A stretch of DNA of 29,954 nt from assembly GCA_018398765.1 (NCBI GenBank), contig JAHBMJ010000410.1, positions 99,211 to 129,164 of the forward strand. The letters run 5' to 3'. The translations under genes and the position numbers were made by a program. This document shows positions 1-9,533 of this stretch, piece by piece. This DNA comes from Chromera velia (taxonomy: Eukaryota; Sar; Chromeraceae). The notes beneath the pieces were generated by a model, which was given only the letters and a program-made list of their open reading frames with translations, ran no database searches and was not told the DNA's origin. The first letter of the stretch is position 1, and each line of letters starts with the position of its first letter.

Positions 1-207
1 CCATCTTTGTGTTGATATACGTGTGCCACTGTGTCCGTAACAATTCCTCTCTGGGCATTCAGGAGGTTTCGTTATGCACGCATATTGATGTCTGGGTGGT
101 GTCTGCCTTCCTCCCAGATCCCTCCAGCTGGTTCAGTTCTCTATCTTTAGTCCTACCTAGCTTTCCGGCGCTTTCCGGGGAATTTGCTGACTAGTTTGCT
201 TATTCAG

Positions 208-438
208 GAGTTGCAGGGGAAACTTCATGCGATTTTTGTGAGAGAGTGTGTTCTGAATGAGTCGTCTTGTGTGACCTTACTGCGTTCAGGGGGCTGTCTT
301 CGAAGAGCAGGAGGAGCACATGACGGCTGCTGCGGCGTCTGTGGAGCCAGTGGCACACGTGAGTCCCCTTTAACACAAGCATTTTCACTGCCTTGACCTC
401 CACGTTGATTCTTCTTGCAGTGTTTGAAAATTCGCTAA
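208..438 (+). CDS. 3' end of an unidentified spliced gene (tentative exons)
   Basis: Three short segments join in one frame: 208-237 (reads ELQGKLHAIF), 290-358 (starts GAVFEEQEEHM, 23 codons) and 421-438 (CLKIR then TAA). Each is bounded by AG upstream and, for the first two, by GTGAGA or GTGAGT downstream, and all junctions are phase 0. The acidic Gln/Glu-rich stretch looks protein-like, but the total is too short to assign to a family. An alternative reading extends the last exon in another frame to 503 (a stretch starting FENSLKRCLAL, followed by GTCAGC), but that requires a different phase for the exon before it. A possible further upstream exon is 63-89. The gene would begin before this window. 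This is inference from splice signals only. Confidence 0.3.
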
Positions 439-1471
439 AACGGTGTCTGGCTCTCAAACATCTCATTCTCGGATATGAGGATTATCTGTGGCAGCTCTGT
501 GAGGTCAGCCTCAGTCAGTTGGGCCCTCTTTGTCTTCGACATATCCGCATATATCCGCTCTTTTATTTAAATGCAGTTAATTAACGAGGAAGCAAGTGGT
601 CAACTCGTACAGATGCTGTGTTGGCCCAATGTGGCCACGCGGTCTGGAGGGGCCTTCTTGTGTTTCTCATACAGTCTCCCCTACTGCTTGTCTCCTATAC
701 TTATTATTTGGAATCGTGACCTGTTTCCGCTCATTCAGTATTTAATTTGCGTGGCTTTTTTCACAAGCAACCCTTCCCATTTTTGTTTTTCGAAGCCCCG
801 TTTGATCTTCTCCGCTTGGCAATGCTTTTGGCTTGGTTTATCATTCCTTTGCTATGCGTTTGCTATCTTTTGCTCTGTTGTGTTCCTTCTTATCGTACAT
901 TTCTGTTTAACGCGAATTTCTTTGTTTGTTTTCTGGCGTTCCCGACTGTGCAACCNNNGTTTTTTTCTTCTGCGCCTCCGCATGTCTGCTCTTTCCCCTT
1001 ATCTTCCTTTTTCCTCTTTTCCCCTGTCTTTTGGGAGTTACTGCAGTGATGAATCCTTTTTCTCCTTGCTGTGTGCAGGATCATCATCGCAGCTGCAGCA
1101 TGTGTGAAAAGAATTTCTTAGCAGAATTATGAGTGAAGGGCATTCATTCGAACTGCATTGCAAGCTGAATTGTGCTATGGACTGTGTACTCCTTTTATGT
1201 AAAACTTTGCCAGCCTGTATTCGAAGCCTGAATCTAGGTTGACCGCTGGATATTGCACATGTGACGATACCCAGCCAAAGACCCTGAATCGTTGCATTGA
1301 ATTAAATGATGGCGTCTGGTTGTGTTGCAGTGAGCGAGCGTCTCTGTAATCGCGTAGGGTTGGGCCTGCGAACAGATGATCTTTGAAACCGTCGACTACG
1401 TGGGACCCCTTTGTTAAATGCTTACATGGTCAGTGTTTTCTCTTCAGGTCGCAGTCTATGGACGTTCACCC
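439..1471. other. Non-coding spacer, T-rich, with an assembly gap
   Basis: This stretch is strongly T/C-rich on the + strand between about 620 and 1070. It contains a three-base gap (nnn) at 956-958. Long open frames here are pyrimidine-run translations full of Phe, Leu and Ser and look like chance. A short segment at 1079-1132 preceded by TGTGTGCAG is open and ends in TGA; it could be a last exon, but nothing else supports it. I see no RNA gene or repeat. Confidence 0.5.
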
Positions 1472-2357
1472 ATGGATTATGTCCTGCAGGTCGGCAAAAG
1501 GACTGTTCAACACCTTCAGCCTGAAGCTGACGCTCCGGGACTGATGGAGCGAACCGCCTCTTCAGCGTCGGGACAGTCGTCTGACTCATTCTCACGTCAT
1601 TTCCCGGAAAACCAAGAGACCGTCATAAAGGTGCGTGCTGTGCACATGGACCTTTGCGTCTGTCGTCTCTCTTTGTCTAGCTCTTTGTTTCACCACAGAC
1701 AATTCCATCGTCTCAAGGACTTGTTTTCTGTTCTCTGCCTATCTTTTGAGTTTTACTCCTGTCTAGTACTCCTGTTTAAATTGTTCATCTGCTTAGGTGT
1801 CTGCCAAGCCCTGCATGCAAAGTTCTTTATTGAATGTGTCCTCGGCAATCAATCAGTTACTAGATCGGATAGCGCCACAAGCGTGACATTTCCAACTTAC
1901 ACGTTTCTCGTACAACCAACAATGAAAGGCGCATTGGTTTTTGTTGAAAAAAATTTGACACGTGTGCCGTTGTTTCCATCTTTGGATCTTGCAGATCAAA
2001 TGGAAGGTCCCTAAGGCGTCTCGACCAACTGACGCAGAGTTCAACTACATGCAGAAGGAGATTGAGGCGGCATTGCAAGAGGCGGGTGTCTATGCTTGGG
2101 GTTTTAAGAAGCCTTTGGGAGACGCAGCAGAGAAGCCAAGCAAAAACCGATATCTTCTTGCTGTTTGTGAAGACACCCCAACGCTGACGGAGTTGTGTGA
2201 TCCTAGGAAGTACCTGAGTGTAGCTGGGAGTGCACAAGGTGACTCTGAAGCTAAGGACACTTCAAAGGGGCAGGTCAAGATCTTCTTGAACAAGAGAGAG
2301 GGAGAAGGGACGCGAGATTCAAGTCGACGTGCGCATCCTTACAGGCAAGACATGTAA
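1472..2357 (+). CDS. Small hypothetical spliced gene ending inside a tandem repeat
   Basis: Two exons fit well. The first runs from ATG 1472 (MDYVLQVGKR) to 1630 and is followed by the donor GTGCGT. The second starts at 1995 after TTGCAG (IKWKVPKASR) and stays open to TGA at 2357. The junction is phase 0, giving about 174 residues. Ser/Glu-rich sequence precedes the junction, and a compact region with AGVYAWGFKKP and RYLLAVCEDTP follows it. I recognise no domain. The frame is also open upstream of 1472 to an AG at 1448, so a further 5' exon is possible. The last 28 codons (from GQVKIFLNKRE) lie in the first unit of the tandem repeat at 2273-3168, so the native C-terminus may be truncated or replaced. 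Confidence 0.4.
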
Positions 2358-3168
2358 GGACAGACAGAAATATACGCAGACAAACAACGGGCGGAAACAC
2401 GCACACAGGAAAGAAAGATGATGGAAGGATGAGGAGCGAGAGAGAGGGGGCAGGGGAAGGGAGGGAGGGAAGAAGGGGCGACAACGGGCAGACAGACATT
2501 CAAACGGGCACTGCCAGATCAAGATCTTCCTAGTAAGCAATCGAGACGGTGAAGGGACTCAAGATTCGAGTCAACGTGCGGCGCATCTTTATAGGCAAGA
2601 TATGTAAGGACAGACAGCTAGGACAGACAGAAACATACGCAGACAAACAACGCGCGGAAACACGCACACAGGAAAGAAAGATGATGGAAGGATGAGGAGC
2701 AAGAGAGAGGGGGCAGGGGAAGGGAGGGAGGGAAGAAGGGGCGACAACGGGCAGACAGACATTCAAACGGGCACTGCCAGATCAAGATCTTCCTAGTAAG
2801 CAATCGAGACGGTGAAGGGACTCAAGATTCGAATCAATGTGCGCATCTTTACAGGCAAGACATATAAGGGCAGACAGAAACATACGCAAACAGTGGTCAA
2901 ACGAACAAATGAGTTCCGCCGTTGCATTTCATTGCTTCCTTCTTTCTCTCTTTCTTCTTCTCTACCTCTTTCATTCACCGTGCGCATCCTTACAGCCAAG
3001 ACGTATAAGGACAGACAGAAACAATGTCATATGCAGACAGACAGACAAACATTCAAACGGGCAGATCAAAATAGATCTTCCTGAGCAATCAAGACGGTGA
3101 AAGAACTTAAGATTCGAGTCAACATGCGCATTCTTACAGGCAACACAATGTCATGTAAGCACAGACAG
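2273..3168. repeat. Tandem repeat, four units of about 244-283 bp
   Basis: The anchor GATCAAGATCTTCCT recurs at 2273 (variant GGTCAAGATCTTCTT), 2517, 2780 and 3063 (variant with an insertion), giving periods of 244, 263 and 283 bp. Each unit then has a match to GACGGTGAAGGGACTCAAGA, a match to GTGCGCATCTTTACAGGCAA and a GACAGACAG-rich part. Units 1 and 2 share a purine-rich block (GGGAGGGAGGGAAGAAGGGG) almost identically. Unit 3 has a different middle, and unit 4 breaks off after the second anchor. Units 2 and 3 carry donor-like CTAGTAAG followed about 60 bp later by an acceptor-like A(C/T)AGG, which suggests the unit was duplicated from an exon-intron boundary. Confidence 0.85.
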
Positions 3169-4480
3169 AAAAGCACCAGAGTTGTTGAAGTGTTTAGCCA
3201 ATATATTTAGGTAAAGTTTAGACCTTCGCTTAGATTTTAGCCAAATATATCCAATTAAATCTACTAAACGGAAACACAAAAGTTTAAAAAATGTGTGTTT
3301 CATTGTTAAAAAATCGTTTGCATGTATCCTTAGTATGTAAATCAGTAATAATATAGCAAAGTGTATTAGCAGTTAATTTAAATTACCAATATAATAGCAA
3401 TCTAGATAGCAATTAACAGTACAACATATTATAACTTTTTATGCTAGCTTTTTAGGCAATTTTACGCCAGCTAGGTTGTTTATACAAATGACCATTTATC
3501 TAGCGATTTATACAGGGATGAAAAATAGGTTATTAACTGAACCGAACCGACTTAGCCGTCAAAAAGCGTTTCGGTTTGGTTAATCTATCGCGGTTATATA
3601 ACTTTTTTATGTTTAGAGGTCATTTCTTCACTAAATTTGAAACGTTTCACTATATAAACGTGATTTTTATAGATATGACATACGGAAAACAAATAAAAAA
3701 CGACCAAAACATAATAAAAAGACATTTTTAATTCATATAACCACTTGTTTGATTGTGTTTATAGTCTATATACTAGGAAAAACATAATTTTTTATACCTT
3801 TTCAGGTGTCATAAGAAAGTTTTGCAACCGTTTTGTTATGTTTTCAGTAATTTTCTAGAGTAATTTTTTGTTTGTTTAAAGTTGTTTCTAGCTATGATAT
3901 CGTTTTTATCTGACAGCTCTTACTGGTTAACCCAGTTAACTGCCGGTTATGACCGGTTATCATAACTGGAGGGCCAATAACCTATAACCTAACTTCATAA
4001 CCTACCTTTTTCCCTATCTTGGATTTATATTAACCGGAAAATGCATCCTAGGCCCTGCACTAGCTAAATAAAAAAAGAAAAAAAAAAGTTTTACCAGTTT
4101 TTTATTTTTTTTTTTATTTATCTACTAAATAACAGTTATTTTTCATACAATGCTTCTTGCAATACTCATACAACACTTGAACAATAGTTGTTTTTTTAGT
4201 TTACGGGGTAATAAATAAAAAAAAATAGATTTAAAAAAAAGTTTTCTTAGTTTTTTTTTCTTTTTTTATCTAATAGCACTGCACGGCCTTGTGGTGAATC
4301 AATTTCAATACTTATTTTGTTTTTTTTTACTTTGACTCTTTTAGTCAGACTTTGATCTAGACTTTGACGCACGTTGCATTCAATACTTGCGTTCAAACCA
4401 GGCCTAGCTAAGTTTAAACAATGCAGTCCCTCGGGTGTGCCATATGAGTGGACGGCTAGCAGTCTAGATAGTTGTGGGGC
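3169..4480. other. AT-rich island without genes
   Basis: Base composition changes sharply from the GACAGACAG-rich repeat to long A and T runs (for example 4070-4130 and 4180-4270). No credible open frame exists on either strand. The island contains GGTTA/TAACC-rich sequence at about 3540-4040, described separately as a possible transposon remnant. This composition is unlike the GC-balanced coding regions elsewhere in the window. Confidence 0.6.
3513..4057. mobile_element. Possible non-autonomous hAT-like element (about 545 bp)
   Basis: The left edge reads CAGGGATG, then AAAAATAGGTTATTAAC. The right edge, read on the - strand, starts CAGGG, then CCTAGGATGCATTTTCCGGTTAA. CAGGG termini followed by ATG, an A- or T-run and GGTTAA-type subterminal motifs resemble hAT-superfamily ends. 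Several further copies of CCGGTTAT/TAACC lie inside at 3935-4000. There is no transposase frame. The adjacent 8-mers (GATTTATA left, CACTAGCT right) do not form a target-site duplication. A weak CTAGC match lies just outside both ends. Treat this as a suggestion only. Confidence 0.25.
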
Positions 4481-4948
4481 CATATACGACTGACCAGAGA
4501 TGAAAGCTTATGTTGCGTTCGCAGTGATGTCGGCCACTCAGAAAAGAGGGCGATGTGAGGACGTCGTCTTTGTCTTTGATTCTCAAAGACGGAACAGGAC
4601 AAACAGACAGGTAAACAGCAAGGCATGCGGATGTGAACTGACATTGCAACCCACAAACGAAGACCTAGACCGAAACCAAAAAAGAAGATCAAAGCAAAAA
4701 GAGATGAGATTCGGCAGAGACAGAACAATGATAGAACAAGCTTAGGTGACCGAAGAATGGAGAGAACAGACCACGTATTTTGTAGGACTCGCCTCGAAAT
4801 CTATACCAGAGCAGCCGGGAGGTCAAAGACAGGACAGAGACAGAACAGAACCGCAGAGCAAAAAGAAAAGAAAACGAAAAAACCAAGAAAAAAGAGGTTG
4901 CTTTAAGCTTCCAACGACTGCTACAGACAGCTCACAAAGGCCAGACAC

Positions 4949-5363
4949 ATGTGGAAGGTCAGAGCGATGATTGCGATGCATATGCCCCTTGTTTGTGCAG
5001 AGTTCGCACGGCCCCACGGCCACACAAACGAGGTAGAAGATCTAAGAACCGCCCAAGCCATGCGCACGAAGCGTGGGAAGCTGACAAGCTACGATTTGAC
5101 CTCTAATTCACGCGATGTAATCGAATCGGTAAAGCAGCTACTAGCTCAAGTCATGACACCCAAGTGATTGAGTTGCGTACCTCCTTCCTTGCCAATGCAT
5201 ACATGGCGGAGTCTTTGAATCCTGCTGATGAGACCTTTCACAAGGTCGAAACAGCTGTACAGGAAGTATAAAGACATAGACATTGTGCATAAGGCCTTTG
5301 AGCAGATTTGTATGCAGTCAATCAGAAACAGATCGAACAGATCTAAACCATCATTCTCTTACT
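4949..5363 (+). pseudogene. Decayed or frameshifted coding remnant
   Basis: A protein-like, helix-prone reading switches frames twice. It runs in one frame to a TGA at 5165-5167 (reads SRDVIESVKQLLAQVMTPK). It continues in the next frame from 5164 to a TAA at 5269-5271 (reads VIELRTSFLANAYMAESLNP), and then returns to the first frame from 5264 to a TAG near 5363 (reads KYKDIDIVHKAFEQICMQS). Together the pieces read as one continuous polypeptide of about 110 residues interrupted by two compensating shifts. I do not recognise the family. Two sequencing errors, or short introns, could give the same picture. It sits in a repeat-rich stretch, which favours a relic. Confidence 0.3.
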
Positions 5364-5381
5364 AGAAGAAAGTTTTATCCA

Positions 5382-5831
5382 ATGTTATTATTTTTAGTGG
5401 TAATGCTGTGTGCCACCGCATTGGTATTCCATCGACATGCGGGGCCCTGGCATGCTTTCATTGCCTTGAATGACTTCCCAAGTTCATGGTTGCATAGACG
5501 CGGGGGCCACACAGGGCCCACGGCTGATTCAACTGCGATAAGCAGAAAAGTCGTCTCTGTTCACTCTGATCAAAGTATATCCAATTGGTTGAAAGCTGTT
5601 CTTGAAGTCTTCTTCTCTCCTCTATGTACTGACAGTCCTAGGACTCGTATTACCAGGCACGTGCATGTCATCTTCTGTGAATCAGTCAATGCTAGCCAAC
5701 CTCTATTCCAATATTATACAACAGGTAATATTATGTCAACATCTAGGCCAATACGTACTTACTTCAAGTTATTTAATAGTACTTACTTAATTATGGTTAG
5801 GCCCAGGGTCTCCGAAACCAGAGACAAATGA
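5382..5831 (+). CDS. Small ORF with hydrophobic N-terminus, status uncertain
   Basis: The first ATG of this open frame is at 5382. The predicted 149 residues begin MLLFLVVMLCATALVFHR, which would serve as a signal peptide or membrane anchor. The rest has no motif I recognise. A second frame (ATG about 5602) also reads a hydrophobic stretch (LLYVLTVLGLVLPGTCM), so hydrophobicity here may only reflect T-rich DNA. It follows directly on the decayed remnant ending at 5363 and ends where the TTTCCC repeat cluster begins. No family match and no splice support. Confidence 0.2.
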   Translation: MLLFLVVMLCATALVFHRHAGPWHAFIALNDFPSSWLHRRGGHTGPTADSTAISRKVVSVHSDQSISNWLKAVLEVFFSPLCTDSPRTRITRHVHVIFCESVNASQPLFQYYTTGNIMSTSRPIRTYFKLFNSTYLIMVRPRVSETRDK

Positions 5832-5839
5832 TAACCATA

Positions 5840-5896
5840 GGATTTCCATAAATTTCCCAAAAGATTTCCATAACTATGAGAAATTTATGGAAATCC
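5840..5896. repeat. Perfect 17-bp inverted repeat (hairpin)
   Basis: GGATTTCCATAAATTTC at 5840-5856 is the exact reverse complement of GAAATTTATGGAAATCC at 5880-5896, with a 23-nt loop. It lies at the left edge of the TTTCCC repeat cluster. Confidence 0.85.
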
Positions 5897-6041
5897 GGCT
5901 GATTTCCCATAAAAATAAAAATCTGAGGCAGATTTCCCACGTGAAATTTCCCATCAATTTCCCATGGATTTTCCTTGAATTTTACTAAGATTTCCTTAGG
6001 ATTCTCCATCAATTTCCCATAAATTTCCCAACGATTTCCAT
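5840..6041. repeat. Cluster of short ATTTCCCAT-type repeats
   Basis: About a dozen copies of (A/G)ATTTCC(C/A), often followed by ATAAA or ATCAA, lie within 200 bp, for example near 5842, 5851, 5862, 5902, 5930, 5945, 5957, 5990, 6011, 6021 and 6033. Spacing is irregular (about 9-30 bp), so this is not a clean tandem array or a CRISPR. One copy is inverted at 5880-5896. Confidence 0.7.
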
Positions 6042-6500
6042 ATTTTTTTGTAGAGCATCGAATAAAATTAGGGGGGACATTGACTTAAAGTTTGTTCCTA
6101 GCGTCTGGCCTATACGTCTTTCATCTCTTCCTTCTGTCCTGATTACTGCTCTCGCTACTAGCTCTCTCTCTCATACGACCTCATACTTGATGCTCCTCCA
6201 TCTGAATGCCTTCTTCGGCGTTTGCTAAGTACTTCCTACCCCTCAGTCATAACCAGTGCACTGCCTACTCCTCCTTCCTCCCAGCCCTCCCCTTGCACTC
6301 CTCTGGAATAAAATTAAGTAGAATAATGATAATATTGCAGCTCTTTAGTTTTTAGGCAGCTATCGGGCAGTTTCATGCTTACACCAAATGTAATCAAGTG
6401 TATTTGATCTTTATATTTTTTTTTTGAGTCATTCTGACTCTGTAACTCTCTAAAACACTCAAGTATTCTGGTCTAAACCGTGAAAAACTTTGCCCAACGC

Positions 6501-6590
6501 ACTTCCCAATATATCCAAATATATCCAAAAGTTTGGATATAGCCAAAATTTTGCCTTCGGTTATGGATATGGATAGATATATTGGAAAGT
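6501..6590. repeat. Nested inverted repeats
   Basis: The outer arms ACTTCCCAATATATC (6501-6515) and GATATATTGGAAAGT (6576-6590) pair at 14 of 15 positions. Within them, ATATCCAAA and TTTGGATAT (about 6530-6551) form a perfect 9-bp inverted repeat. The motif CCAAATATATCCA also occurs near 3240-3255, inside the AT-rich island, so the two regions may share an element family. Confidence 0.65.
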
Positions 6591-7775
6591 TTAACAACTT
6601 TGTGAATGAGTCAAATTATCATGATGCGCACTACCGAACAGTGGTCTGCACTATAGCTACTGTACTAATAATAGCTCCTGTAGTTCATCTGTTTAGCTAT
6701 CCATTCATTTGAAGGATAGCGAGCATTCGCGGCTTCATCATGTAAAGACATGCACCCACACACCTGAAACAAGTTCAAACAACGTAACTCTGGTCTATGC
6801 CCTCAACGGCGATTGTAGCATCATTTACCGCTCGCTCCCTTTTGTGGTCCTCTTACATGCCCCGTCCCGATTCTCCCCCCTCAACGCTTCTCTTCCCGCG
6901 TCTTCCTCTTCTCTGGTTGAGACGGGACATCGACCCAGGGAGGGGGATACCCCGCGACCATAAAGTCAAACGACCAGGGGACGAGCGAATGATAAAACAA
7001 AACACTAGAAAAAACATACGACTGGTCAAACTCTCTCTAACAGACAGTACAGATGAATCTAGTTGCTTCCTCTTTTGCTTCGCCTCTTTTCAGTCTTTCC
7101 CTGCTGATGTTCAGCCTGCTATTACAGGCCCTTGCAAGATCCTTCATGCTGACGTTTACAAAAGACCAAATCAAGAAAGAAAAAACAGAGCCATTAAACT
7201 TTGATCCTGATTTCACTTTCTCCTTCCCCATCCACGTGCGAGTGCATGCCCCTTTGTTCCTTCTCTGTCTATTTTCTCCACACCCACCACAACCCTCCCC
7301 CCCCCTCAACAAAGCCAAGGAGCAGAACAAAACAGACAAAGCTAGGAGGCCTCCTCTCCCCAGAAGTCCCCCATCACCGTCGCCATCAAATCCTTCGACA
7401 GCCCCCGCACCGTCTCGTCCCGTGCAGACCAAAACCCGACTATTCGATCCAGGTCCTGCAGGCAGATGCATACATGCAGGAACCAAGCCAGTCAGTCAGG
7501 CAGTCAGGCAAGATGTCCAATCATACGAACAAGAAAGAGAGAGAAAGGTCCTTTCTTCTCATGCAGATATGACTCATCGATCCATGCCCCCCAACCCAAG
7601 TAGCCAGGCAGACGAACGCAAAGAGATGTGAGTTTGCAAAGACAGAAGAAAGGATCGCACACAGATACAGGCGAAATGCAAAGTGAACACACAATAGAGC
7701 TTCTCGCTGAAGACTGCCGCGCTGCAACGAAAGGAAATACCCTGATGCAGCTTCGGTTTCTTCAGACAAAAAGTC

Positions 7776-7818
7776 GCTCGCTCACTCACTCACCCACCCA
7801 CCCATCCACTCACTCACT
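7776..7818. repeat. Tetranucleotide microsatellite (CTCA/CCCA)
   Basis: The + strand reads as runs of CTCA followed by CCCA and CTCA again. It lies downstream of the last confident TPR-gene exon, probably in an intron or 3' region. Confidence 0.8.
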
Positions 7819-7955
7819 TCCTCAACCTCCTACTTCGATCCCTGTCGCTTTCTGTCTCTTCCTCCATCCTCCTCTTTCTCTCTCACACACACTTACTAAC
7901 TCACTCGGACACGCACTCACTCGATGGCTCTTTCTTTCTCCTATGTTGCACTCAC

Positions 7956-9476
7956 CTTCTTCATCTCTGCATACTCCTCCTGAACAAATCCCCATTTGCG
8001 CAATACAGGCGTCTGCACAGCATCAAGAAAAGTGCAAACACTTGTAGGTAACCGCCGCATCACAAAGCATGATTGAATGCAGAGCACGATGCCCGTCAAA
8101 TGACGGGAGGGAGGATGGGATCTGGCTGGCTGCCGTTTTTTTTTCTTGATTGATGGGATTTCCCCTTGAGCGTCAGACAAACAGCGGAAGAAAATCTTCT
8201 GCATAGTGAATGAATAACAGCAGTAGAAAAGCGCTCAGGGAGGACGGGTTCCGATTGACCGACCTCGCACCCCCGTAACGGAGGAGAAAAAAATGCAGAA
8301 TGACTTGATGATGCTCCTCCCCAACCTCCCAACGCTTTCAAAGAGAAGCAACCGACCCGACCGACCTGAGTCTCTGGCATCACCTTGCGGAGTCGGATCA
8401 GAATTCTTCTTTGGTCGTAGTCTGCCGCCTTTCTGATCTCTCGCAGCTGCTTTTCGAAGTCGTCGCTCTGCATCAACATTCATTCGATCAGGAACATGCA
8501 GAGAAGCGGGGAACGGTGTGTGCAGCAGGATGCTAAGTGGAGGACGGGCTGATGAGGACTACGGGATTGAACGTAGAAAAGCAGAGAATGGAAAAATTAG
8601 TTCCTTTTTGGAGACAAAACAAACTGCAAAAGCACATGAATGCACTTGATCCTGGTATCTGTATGAAGGGAGCTAGCTTTTCAGTAACCTTGTAAAGATC
8701 CCGCAACTCTGTCAGGAGAGTGGTTGTTTCCTCCAGTGAGAGCCTGGGCTCGGCTGAGGCGCTGTAAGGTGTGCTTGGTGCGTCTCCCTCTCCCCCCCCT
8801 GCTTTTTTTTCCACAGGGAGATATGATGGCTCTGCTGCTCTCTCACGTCTCTCCTTTTCGGCTCTTCGTTTCTCGAGGGCTGCTGCCTCTGCCACGATCT
8901 CCTCCTCTGTCCCTGGCTTGGGGCGTTCCTCAGAGAACAGTCCCTGCACGGACATCATCGGTGGATTCTGTCAGTGATAATCATAGAGTATTGAACGATA
9001 AGAAAGCAAGGGCACAAGAAAGCAGGAGAGAAGAAAGCAATCGAGAGAAAGAAGAAAGACACACACGGACAGAAACAAAGAAACACGAAACGAAGAAGAA
9101 ACGAAAGAAACAAAGGGACAGAGGATCATCTGTTCTCCACTACCTGACTTCCTGCCTACCTTTCTGCCCGACTGACCTTACTAGCCGCCTGTCCCATCAG
9201 TTTCTTCACGTTCTCCCTGTCCTTCTGTTGGGCCTTCAGGGTCTCTGCATACCCGGACCTGGCTGCATCGATTGACGCCTTGTCCTTCGAGCTGCACGAT
9301 CGAGGAGAAGGAAGAAAGAAAGGAAAGAAGGAGGAACATTTGTCCGGCATCAAGGGAACAAAAGGAACGAGAAAGAACGAAAGAAAGAACGAAAAAATCC
9401 CTTCTCCTCCCCCGATCCCTTTCTGATTCGTCTTTCATCCAAACACACACACACACACACACACACACTCACTCAC

Positions 9477-9533
<57 letters not shown>

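Larger units (their letters stand above)
6042..7955. other. Gene-poor spacer, low complexity
   Basis: There is a pyrimidine-rich stretch at 6110-6310 and an AT-rich stretch at 6310-6680. From 6840 on the + strand is rich in short C runs and CTC/TCC. Open frames on both strands overlap each other at 7037-7631 and read as low-complexity Pro/Ser/Arg or Gly/Arg sequence, so I do not call them. The last exon or exons and 3' UTR of the - strand TPR gene probably lie between about 7500 and 7900; candidate acceptors on that strand are near 7775 (CTGAAG) and 7727 (TTGCAG), but I cannot choose. Confidence 0.5.

Noticed and set aside
571..1107. 178-residue + strand open frame
   Set aside because: It is almost all Phe, Leu, Ser and Cys from T-rich DNA and spans the nnn gap.
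2832..2870. Ubiquitin-like reading (VRIFTGKT) in the tandem repeat
   Set aside because: The match to the start of ubiquitin is about eight residues and is followed by unrelated Asp/Arg/Gln-rich repeat sequence, so it is most likely chance.
5840..6041. CRISPR-like array
   Set aside because: The repeat units are about 8-10 bp with irregular spacing and no constant spacer length, and the DNA is eukaryotic.
7037..7631. Overlapping open frames on both strands (149 and 192 residues)
   Set aside because: Both are low-complexity translations of C- and G-rich DNA, with no recognisable motif or splice structure.
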